Below, piece by piece: positions 45,902 to 53,315 of a stretch of DNA of 64,000 nt (position 1 is its first letter; the number at the start of each line of letters is the position of its first letter). The notes beneath the pieces were generated by a model, which did no database searches, was not told the origin of the DNA, and worked only from the letters and a program-made list of their open reading frames with translations. Origin of the DNA: Rhodohalobacter sp. SW132 (GTDB lineage: Bacteria > Bacteroidota > Rhodothermia > Balneolales > Balneolaceae); contig NZ_QUOK01000002.1 of NCBI RefSeq assembly GCF_003390325.1, positions 372,001 through 436,000 on the forward strand. The letters run 5' to 3'. The translations under genes and the position numbers were made by a program.

Positions 45902-47161
45902 TTAATAATCTAAATCGTTAAACAGCTGGAACAGCCTTTTTTTATTATTGGCGTTATTTATCGCCTCTTCTTTAGAAATCTTTCCTTCATCAAACAATCG
46001 CTTTAAATCCTGCTCCATAGTGGTCATACCCAGTTCACTACCTTCGGCGAGCATCTGGTAAATTTCATTTACGTTATCATTTCGGATAGCCGCACGAACA
46101 GAAGGAGTTACAAGCAGAACCTCTTTTGCCATCACCCGCTTTCCATCGAGACTTGGAATTAGTTTCTGACTAATTACGCCCGTTAACACATCAGCAAGGC
46201 GGGAGCGAACCCTGTTCTGTTCCTCTGTGGGTACTTCACCGAGAATACGCTCAATACTTTCCATTGCTGATGATGTGTGCAGGGTGCCGAATGTTTTGTG
46301 GCCTGAATCAGTAATTTCAAGAGTTGTCATAATGGTTTCCGGATCACGGAGCTCACCAATAACAATGATATCGGGATCCTGCCGAAGCGCCTGGACAGCC
46401 CCGTTTTTGAAAGAGGTTACATCACGGCCCACTTCCCTGTGGCGAACTACAGAGCGCTTTGGCGTGTGAATCAATTCAACAGGAGAAGCAATGATTACGA
46501 TGTGAGAATCAACCGTTCGGTTATTCGCATCGATGATGGTATCGAGCGTACTTGATTTACCTGAACCGGTAATACCTGTGATAAGAGTCAGCCCGTATTT
46601 GTAATATTTGAGACTCAGGGCTTTTGCTACTTCTGGATGAACGCCAAGCGTTTTGAATGGGCGGATTTCCTCATCAATTTTCCGCATGTTCAGTGCAAGA
46701 TGCTCCAGGTCGAAATATGCATTGGCACGAAATCGCTGTGCTTTTTCGCCATTCTGCGTTGGTAAAGAGTAGGAAAAATCCAGGTTCCTGTCTTCCAGCA
46801 GTCTTCGGCGCTGTTCATCTGTGATAATGCTGTGAATCAGAAGGTCGGTTTCTTTATAACTTAACTCTTCGGGCAAATTGAGCGGGGATTTGTTACCAAA
46901 CACACGGTACCAGATTTTGCCATTACACCCTGTTCCCCCGATATCAATATCTGAAGCCTCATTTTTTCTCATGTAGAGTAAAAATGAGTGCAGCGAACTC
47001 ATCAGTTGTTTTCTTTTGAGGTCGTCCAGAGTCTTAATTCGTTTCCCAAGCTCTTCATGGTAGTCCATTCCTCTGAACGAGTCTGGCATCTGTCCAAGAA
47101 TCTCTGCCGCGATGGTGCGAATCGGAGCCAGTGATACTTTAGATGTTTCTGTTTCAACCAT
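45902..47161 (-). CDS. PilT/PilU-like retraction ATPase
   Basis: A 419-residue secretion ATPase with Walker A GITGSGKSST (about 198-207), the Asp box and Walker B DPDIIVIGELRDPETI, and the His box HKTFGTLHTSSAMES. The C-terminal PilT features are VRAAIRNDNVNEIYQML and GMTTMEQDLKRLFDEGKI. PilT enzymes depolymerise pili. An N-terminal extension of about 60 residues before the PAS-like region is longer than in typical PilT (about 345 residues). It precedes the PilM-PilN gene. Confidence 0.88.
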   Translation of the reverse strand: MVETETSKVSLAPIRTIAAEILGQMPDSFRGMDYHEELGKRIKTLDDLKRKQLMSSLHSFLLYMRKNEASDIDIGGTGCNGKIWYRVFGNKSPLNLPEELSYKETDLLIHSIITDEQRRRLLEDRNLDFSYSLPTQNGEKAQRFRANAYFDLEHLALNMRKIDEEIRPFKTLGVHPEVAKALSLKYYKYGLTLITGITGSGKSSTLDTIIDANNRTVDSHIVIIASPVELIHTPKRSVVRHREVGRDVTSFKNGAVQALRQDPDIIVIGELRDPETIMTTLEITDSGHKTFGTLHTSSAMESIERILGEVPTEEQNRVRSRLADVLTGVISQKLIPSLDGKRVMAKEVLLVTPSVRAAIRNDNVNEIYQMLAEGSELGMTTMEQDLKRLFDEGKISKEEAINNANNKKRLFQLFNDLDY

Positions 47162-47322
47162 GAGTAGTGATATTTAATAATTATTAAGAAATTCTAATGT
47201 CACACTATATAGATTATTTCAGGGGTGATTTGTTACAAAAAAACCGAATTAGGTGTGAAGCTGTTAAACGTTTAAGAAATTACCCCGGAAAAGATGTGAC
47301 TGCAGCGGATGCAATCACCTCT

Positions 47323-47826
47323 CTACCACTTCTTATCGTCAAGAATTCGTTTTTTTAAAGTGAAAAGCTGAAGATTCATACTTGATATTTTATTTTGCTG
47401 AATCTCGATGATGTTTTTCGTAAAGATATTGAACAATTTTTCAGGGCGTTTTCTAAAGTAGTTTAGCGCCATATACCGCTCATATTTTAGCAGAATGCAA
47501 TCTTCCTCGCACGTAACGCGTGCCATTCGGTTGTTTTTACTGAATAAAAATGTCTCTCCCAAGAAGCTGTTCGTTTCAAGTGTAGCCAGCTGAATATTTT
47601 CTTTCCAGATTGAGACTTTACCACTGGCTACTAAATACGCTGAACTAACATATTCATCTTCACTGATGATCGTATCTCCTTCAACAAACCGGGTTTCTTC
47701 TCCCAGTTCAAGAAATGCGAGAATATCTTCGTAGTGAAAGTTTTTTAACAGATGTGGCGGATCTTTCAGAAGATCACGAAGATGCTTTTGCATGATGTCG
47801 GATTGAAACTTTTTTTGCTCGTCCAT
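47323..47826 (-). CDS. cyclic nucleotide-binding domain protein
   Basis: A 167-residue protein with a single CRP-like cNMP-binding domain (about 30-140: FVEGDTIISEDEYVSSAYLVASGKVSIW, FLGETFLFSKNNRMARVTCEED). No HTH DNA-binding domain follows. The Arg expected at the phosphate-binding cassette (RA in FGE-x-RA) is displaced: the cassette reads LGETFLFSKNNRMAR. It lies between the PilB- and PilT-like ATPase genes, 11 nt after the former, and may regulate the motor. Confidence 0.8.
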   Translation of the reverse strand: MDEQKKFQSDIMQKHLRDLLKDPPHLLKNFHYEDILAFLELGEETRFVEGDTIISEDEYVSSAYLVASGKVSIWKENIQLATLETNSFLGETFLFSKNNRMARVTCEEDCILLKYERYMALNYFRKRPEKLFNIFTKNIIEIQQNKISSMNLQLFTLKKRILDDKKW

Positions 47827-47837
47827 AGCGTAATGTA

Positions 47838-49610
47838 CTAATCGTCTACTGTGATTGCCATAATTTCCTCAGCGGTCGTTAAACCTTTCTTGATCCTCTC
47901 GCGCCCAGAAGCTCTCAGCGTTAGCATTCCATTCTTTACCGCTGTTTCTTTGATGATTTCTTCATCAATTTCGCCGCCTGATTCCAGGATAATACGTTTT
48001 ATCTCTTTGGAAAAGTAGAGGGCTTCCATAATTGCAACACGTCCCTTAAAACCGGTATCAAAACACTTTTCACATCCTACAGGTTTATAAAATGTTGTTT
48101 CAGCAATTTCTTCATCATTAAACCCTATTCCTTTTAACGTTTCCGGATGCGGCTCATACACCTCTTTGCAGCTGCATAATTTTCGCACAAGCCGCTGAGC
48201 CATAACCAGGTTTACAGCATTGGCAATCAGGAACGGCTCAATTCCCATTTTATAGAGCCGTGAAACCGCACTTGGAGCATCATTTGTGTGAAGCGTTGAA
48301 AATGTAAGGTGACCTGTATTTGCCATTTTGATGGCTACTTCTGCGGTTTGTAGATCACGCATCTCCCCTACAAGAACAATATCGGGATCATGACGCAGAA
48401 TACCGCGAATAGCTTGTTCGAACGTCATATTTTTACTGATTTTAAGCTGACGGGCGCCATTAATCAGATACTCAACCGGTTCTTCAATAGTGAGCACATT
48501 TTTTGTCGGATCAATAACATAATACAGGGCAGCTACAAGCGTAGTAGACTTTCCGCTTCCTGTTGGGCCTGTGATAATTACAATCCCCGATGGTTTTTCT
48601 ATAGCCTTCACAAAGTCAGCTTTGGCCTGTTCCTGAAGCCCCAGCACGTTCAGGTCGGTTATGACCTCACGATCGTCCAGTATCCGAATTACCACCGACT
48701 CAAATTTCCGTTCAAACTGGGCACCAACCATTGGCATGATGGAAACCCGGTACCGGATATTATAGTTATCCACCGCACGCTGAATAAATCCATCCTGTGA
48801 GCTGTCGCGCTCAAAACGGTCAACGTTCCGGGTTTTATCTTTAATAACCGCCGTGATGGCTTCCGGTTTCACATTTTTTTGCTGATACCAGAGCTGGAGC
48901 TTTCCATCAATCCTGAACCGGATATCGGTCGTAGATGGACCACTGGGGATGATGTGCATATCACTAACGCCCCTTCGCACTCCCTCAACGAGCATCCCTT
49001 CCACCAGGGAGTTAAGCATACTCTGGTTGATCTCCGCATCAATTTCTGACTCATCAACATCCTCTTCGGTTTCGTTGATTTGGCCATCTTCCATGTCGAT
49101 ATCTTCCAGAAGATCGAGGAACTCATTTTTCTGCTCATACACTTTTGAGAGCGTATCTTCAATGAGCTCGTACCGGCAATAGCGGATGTCGTACTCTTTA
49201 TAGTTTAGCCGCGAAATAATCGTAGACAATTCCGGGTTTGAGGGGTCCGGAGTTGCAATTGTAAGTGAGGTGGCGTTCATTGCTACTGGAATAGCTTTTT
49301 GATGCACCAGTTCATCAATCACCTCTTTAGGAATCCGTTCTACATAGGATTTAATCTTCTCAATCTGATCATGGTCGAGCTGCTCGAGTCCGAAGTAAAT
49401 TTCATCAAAAGCATAAATGCTGGCAATTTCACGCATCACTGCGTGTCGGTCCAGACTCAGATCCTGGTGAAGGATCTGACCAATTCGCCTTGTTGAACCT
49501 TGTGGTTCTTCATTCAAAATTTTGAACGCAAGACTTAACTCTTCTTCACTGATAACTCCCCGGCTGAGCAGCAGGTTACCAATATGTTGTTTTGCGTTAA
49601 CCTTCCCCAT
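47838..49610 (-). CDS. GspE/PilB-like assembly ATPase
   Basis: A 590-residue hexameric ATPase that drives pilus or pseudopilus assembly. An MshEN-type N-terminal domain (about 1-160), an acidic linker (about 165-190), the N2 domain with GVSDMHIIPSG and the core follow in order. Walker A is GPTGSGKST (about 350), Walker B DPDIVLVGEMRD, and the His box LTFSTLHTNDA. The zinc tetracysteine is present as CSC near 482 and CEKC near 520. The gene is the first of the operon on this strand. Confidence 0.92.
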   Translation of the reverse strand: MGKVNAKQHIGNLLLSRGVISEEELSLAFKILNEEPQGSTRRIGQILHQDLSLDRHAVMREIASIYAFDEIYFGLEQLDHDQIEKIKSYVERIPKEVIDELVHQKAIPVAMNATSLTIATPDPSNPELSTIISRLNYKEYDIRYCRYELIEDTLSKVYEQKNEFLDLLEDIDMEDGQINETEEDVDESEIDAEINQSMLNSLVEGMLVEGVRRGVSDMHIIPSGPSTTDIRFRIDGKLQLWYQQKNVKPEAITAVIKDKTRNVDRFERDSSQDGFIQRAVDNYNIRYRVSIMPMVGAQFERKFESVVIRILDDREVITDLNVLGLQEQAKADFVKAIEKPSGIVIITGPTGSGKSTTLVAALYYVIDPTKNVLTIEEPVEYLINGARQLKISKNMTFEQAIRGILRHDPDIVLVGEMRDLQTAEVAIKMANTGHLTFSTLHTNDAPSAVSRLYKMGIEPFLIANAVNLVMAQRLVRKLCSCKEVYEPHPETLKGIGFNDEEIAETTFYKPVGCEKCFDTGFKGRVAIMEALYFSKEIKRIILESGGEIDEEIIKETAVKNGMLTLRASGRERIKKGLTTAEEIMAITVDD

Positions 49611-49954
49611 TCCTGAACATTTTGGCTTTCATTCTGCATCTGGTTCTCGCAAATCTTTAAGCAGAGCGCATAGAACAGACTGACGATTCTTTCTAATCGG
49701 GTATTCGTTAGTTATGAAAAGCAATCCCAGAACTTTATCGCAAAGTTGTTTTAACAAAGGGAGCCTGCTTTTGTATTATTTCATATCCAACACAAACGAT
49801 TTTATACTTTATCGACCGGCATGAAAAAAACTAAAACCAAACTCTAAAACTGAAGCAGATTACATTTTTGAGTAAAGCTATTTATATCGGAGAGATGCGA
49901 AATCACAATAGTTTAAACCGGGTGAAGAAAAATGAATTGATCATTAGTACCGTC

Positions 49955-49976
49955 ATGCCGGACTCAGATCCGGCAT
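49955..49976. repeat. short palindromic intergenic repeat
   Basis: An 8-bp perfect stem, atgccgga/tccggcat, with a 6-nt loop, in a context (gtc before, ctttt after) that resembles the widespread intergenic palindromes of many bacteria. It could also work as a weak terminator on the plus strand. Confidence 0.55.
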
Positions 49977-50073
49977 CTTTTGCCTGTATTAGAGTTAGAG
50001 ATAATAGATCTCACTTCCCTGGTAGAGAGAGAGTGCGAGATGATGCGCATTTTGGACAGCTATTAGGCAAAAT

Positions 50074-50112
50074 AAAAAAAGCGTAACCTGAGATTCAGAT
50101 TACGCTTTTTTA
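50074..50112 (-). terminator. bidirectional intrinsic terminator beside tRNA-Ser
   Basis: A long stem (agcgtaacctga against tcagattacgct, one mismatch) is flanked by A6-7 on one side and T6 on the other. It begins 3 nt downstream of the tRNA 3' end on the minus strand. Confidence 0.85.
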
Positions 50113-50114
50113 AG

Positions 50115-50203
50115 CGGAGGGGGAGGGATTCGAACCCTCGGTACCTCTTTCGAGGTACACACGCTTTCCAGGCGAGCCCATTCGACCACTCTGGCACCCC
50201 TCC
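50115..50203 (-). tRNA. tRNA-Ser(GGA)
   Basis: The minus strand folds as a class II tRNA of 89 nt. The acceptor stem is ggagggg/cccctcc with a G discriminator, and the D arm includes agagtgg. The anticodon loop reads CTGGAAA with anticodon GGA, reading UCC/UCU. A long variable arm (stem gtacctc/gaggtac) is typical of serine tRNA. The T arm is gaggg-ttcgaat-ccctc. CCA is not encoded. Confidence 0.97.
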
Positions 50204-50281
50204 AAAAGATTCGAAGCACAGAATATAGGAGTTTGATTCCCTACATTCAACAATAGAAACCTGTGGCTCTGATTTTAAAAA

Positions 50282-51853
50282 CTATTCGCCCGGCATAACA
50301 GATTTTTTTACTTCGCCGGTCTCAATATCTGCATCCACATCATCCACGAAATACATGGATGCGGCAGCAATCAGCATCGCCAGGCCTCCGAGCATCAGCG
50401 AGTAAATCGCCTCCCCATCGAACCAGTTCCGGGTTACAAATCCGAGCATGCTGGCTGCAATGATCTGAGGAATCACAATGAAGAAGTTAAAAATCCCCAT
50501 ATAGAGTCCCATCTTTTTGGCCGGGAGTGATCCGGCAAGAATGGCATACGGCATCGCCAGAATACTTGCCCAGGCAAATCCGATTCCTACCATGGATACA
50601 ATGAGCATATTTGGAGATGTCATAAAGTAGATCGAAATGTAGCTGAGCCCCCCGCAAATCAGTGCAATCGCGTGAACAGTTTTTCTGCTGGTGCGTTTGG
50701 CCATCGGTGCAAGGGCAAATGCGATCACGGCAGCAAACCCATTATAAACAGCAAAGAGAATTCCAACCCAGTCGGCTCCTTCATTATAGAGCGCAGATGT
50801 TGTATCACTTGTGCCGTAAATATGTGATGTTACCGCAGCTGTAGTATAAATCCAGAGCGAAAAGAGAGCAAACCAGGAGAAGAACTGCACCACAGAAAGC
50901 TGTATCATCGTTTTTGGCATGGTGAGAAAATCGTGTGCCACTACAACAAGTCCCTGTTCTGTTTTACCTCCTCTTTGCAGTATTCCGGCAGCGAGTGAAA
51001 TCAATCCAAGCACAGCCAGACCCACCGTTACGATGTATAGATCAAAATCATAGTTACCAAAATAGACTACTGCAGTGAGACCGAGCCCCAACGCTGTGAA
51101 AATATATCCGAATGTTACTTTCTTCTGCCCTTCACCCGCTTCAATCGGGATATCGCGTTTTACCTCTTCAGCATCAGCATCCAGTTTTTCATTTTCATAG
51201 GCTTCAAAAGCTTCCAGCTCTTCAGGGGTATATTCTCTGGTGCGAAGAACGGTCCATAAAACGGCAAGAAAGAAAATCGCTGCACCAATGTAGAATGACC
51301 ATTTTACAGATGGCGGTATCACCCCTTCCGGTGCGGTGTTTGCAACCCCGAACCAATTGGTCATCATCCAGGGAAGCGCAGAAGCAACAACGGCGCCTGT
51401 CCCGATAAAAAAGCTCTGCATTGCAAACCCTTTGGTTCGCTGTTCAGACGGAAGCATATCTCCCACAAAAGCCCGGAACGGTTCCATCGACACATTAATT
51501 GAGGCGTCCAGGATCCAGAGCATTCCGGCCGCAACCCAAAGTACCGGCGAGTTGGGCATGATCACCAGTGCTGCTGATGCCGCAATGGCACCGTAGAGGA
51601 AATATGGCCGCCGCCTTCCGAGGCGTGTCCATGTGCGGTCGCTGAAATACCCGATAATCGGCTGTACCACCAGCCCCGTTACGGGAGCGGCAATCCAAAG
51701 GAGCGGGATTGCGCCTACATCAGCGCCAAGTGTTTCAAAAATCCGGCTAACGTTTGCGTTCTGCAGTGCAAAACCGAACTGGATTCCGAGAAATCCGAAA
51801 CTCATATTCCAGATTTGCCAGAAACTTAATTTGGGGCGTGGTTTGGGGTTCAT
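50282..51853 (-). CDS. MFS transporter, SLC45-type (glycoside:cation symporter family)
   Basis: A 523-residue inner-membrane protein with about 12 helices. The first half has LSFWQIWNMSFGFLGIQFGFALQ, VVQPIIGYFSDRTWTRLGRRRPYF and DASINVSMEPFRAFVGDMLP, all typical of SLC45-like sucrose/maltose transporters of Bacteroidota. A long cytosolic loop (about 215-245) is acidic. It would import maltose or maltodextrin released by the two amylases encoded upstream. It is the last gene of the operon. Confidence 0.85.
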   Translation of the reverse strand: MNPKPRPKLSFWQIWNMSFGFLGIQFGFALQNANVSRIFETLGADVGAIPLLWIAAPVTGLVVQPIIGYFSDRTWTRLGRRRPYFLYGAIAASAALVIMPNSPVLWVAAGMLWILDASINVSMEPFRAFVGDMLPSEQRTKGFAMQSFFIGTGAVVASALPWMMTNWFGVANTAPEGVIPPSVKWSFYIGAAIFFLAVLWTVLRTREYTPEELEAFEAYENEKLDADAEEVKRDIPIEAGEGQKKVTFGYIFTALGLGLTAVVYFGNYDFDLYIVTVGLAVLGLISLAAGILQRGGKTEQGLVVVAHDFLTMPKTMIQLSVVQFFSWFALFSLWIYTTAAVTSHIYGTSDTTSALYNEGADWVGILFAVYNGFAAVIAFALAPMAKRTSRKTVHAIALICGGLSYISIYFMTSPNMLIVSMVGIGFAWASILAMPYAILAGSLPAKKMGLYMGIFNFFIVIPQIIAASMLGFVTRNWFDGEAIYSLMLGGLAMLIAAASMYFVDDVDADIETGEVKKSVMPGE

Positions 51854-51890
51854 ATCACGTAGTTAATTTTGGAAATTTCTGAATCTCAGT

Positions 51891-53285
51891 TTATTGCCGT
51901 CTTTCAAATAGTTTATAGGAATTACCTTCAAGCTGCATGGTAGCGCTGATTTCAACTTGCTCACCGGAAAAAACATCACTCCAAACACCCTGACTTCCTG
52001 AATCGAATCTAAACTCTACTTCTTCATCAGAAAAATTGAGCACAACAAATACACGCTCATCATCGGCAACCCGCTTGTATGAGAAGATCACATCATCGCG
52101 GTCTGTGGAGGATTTGAGATAGCTTCCACCCTGCTCACCGTTCCAGAGCGCACGGTTATCGCGGTTCAGGTGGAGCAGTGTTCTGTAGAAGTCTTCATAT
52201 TTATAATCGCCCCACTCTATTTCATCTTTTTCAAAAAATTCCAGCTGCTTGTCCAGGCCTGATTCCTGACCATTATAAACCAACGGCATTCCCCAAACGG
52301 TAGCTGAGAGCACCGCAAAATTTTCGAAATTGTCACCATAAAGTTCAGTGTCGCTCCCGGACCATGAATTTTCATCGTGGTTGGTGGTGAAGAACATCCG
52401 GTAGTCGGATCGGCTGAATTGATCAAAATTACGGGAGAGCGCCCGGTCCAGATCGCTCAGGTCAGCTTCACCAGCGCCGATATCGCGAATGGTCTGTGCA
52501 TAATCCCATGCGTATGACATATCGAATGCCTGATGAAGTTCCGGCTCTTCTGCTTCAGCCAGCATAAACACCGGCTTGATCTGATCGAGCCGCTCCCGTG
52601 CATCGATCCAGAATTCTGTAGGCACCATATAGGCGACATCCGCGCGGTATCCGTCCACGCCATATTCGCGGACCCAGTACTCCATCGCCTGGATCATCTG
52701 CTCCTGCATTTCGGGATTTTCAACATCAAGCTGAATGACATCCTCCCAATCCTCTACCGGGGGAAAAAAGTTGCCATCTCCATCTGTTTCGTAAAATTCC
52801 GGATTCGTTTCAGTCCAAACAGCATCCCATGCGGTGTGATTGGCTACCCAGTCGAGAATCAGTTTCATATCGTGATCATGGGCTTTTTCAACCAGGTTTT
52901 TGAAATCATCTTTGGTGCCAAACTCAGGATTCACATCGGTATAATCCACAATGGAGTAGTAGCTGCCGAGCGTGCCTTTCCGGTTCTCTTCTCCGATGGG
53001 ATGGATCGGCATCAGCCATAGAATTTTAACGCCCATTTCCTGAAGCCGCGGAATATCTTCTGCAAATGCGTTAAATGTTCCCTCAGGTGTATTCTGCCGG
53101 ATGTTCACCTCGTAAATGGTTGCGTTATACGCCCAGTCAGGCGGTGCTGCCGAATAGGTTTCCCCTTCAGCGGTATATTCTGTTTCATCACAGGAAACAG
53201 CCGTAAATGTCAGTGAAAGCAGGAGCGTAAAAAGTGCTCCCATGCGCAGATTTAGTTTAAACATAAGGTGTTTCTTTCTGTTCAA
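51891..53285 (-). CDS. GH13 alpha-amylase family lipoprotein
   Basis: A 464-residue lipoprotein with lipobox TAVSC (Cys32). The catalytic barrel has the family motifs DWVANHTAWD (region I), DGYRADVAY with the nucleophile Asp (region II), MLAEAEE with the acid/base Glu (region III) and TTNHDENSW (region IV). A C-terminal beta domain follows. It probably cleaves alpha-1,4-glucosidic bonds of starch fragments at the cell surface or in the periplasm. An upstream Met (MNRKKHLMF) is used as the start; the Met seven residues on is possible too. Confidence 0.9.
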   Translation of the reverse strand: MNRKKHLMFKLNLRMGALFTLLLSLTFTAVSCDETEYTAEGETYSAAPPDWAYNATIYEVNIRQNTPEGTFNAFAEDIPRLQEMGVKILWLMPIHPIGEENRKGTLGSYYSIVDYTDVNPEFGTKDDFKNLVEKAHDHDMKLILDWVANHTAWDAVWTETNPEFYETDGDGNFFPPVEDWEDVIQLDVENPEMQEQMIQAMEYWVREYGVDGYRADVAYMVPTEFWIDARERLDQIKPVFMLAEAEEPELHQAFDMSYAWDYAQTIRDIGAGEADLSDLDRALSRNFDQFSRSDYRMFFTTNHDENSWSGSDTELYGDNFENFAVLSATVWGMPLVYNGQESGLDKQLEFFEKDEIEWGDYKYEDFYRTLLHLNRDNRALWNGEQGGSYLKSSTDRDDVIFSYKRVADDERVFVVLNFSDEEVEFRFDSGSQGVWSDVFSGEQVEISATMQLEGNSYKLFERRQ

Positions 53286-53315
53286 TTAATAGATCCCTGT
53301 TCGGGTACGTGACAA

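Larger units (their letters stand above)
49611..50114 (-). other. intergenic region with a hairpin element and a terminator
   Basis: No gene is supported. A frame at 49868-50086 crosses the hairpin and has no recognisable protein. Contents are the inverted repeat at 49955-49976 and the terminator at 50074-50112. Confidence 0.6.

Noticed and set aside
49868-50086. Plus-strand frame of 72 residues before the tRNA
   Set aside because: It runs through the palindromic repeat and into the terminator, has no ribosome-binding site and resembles no protein.
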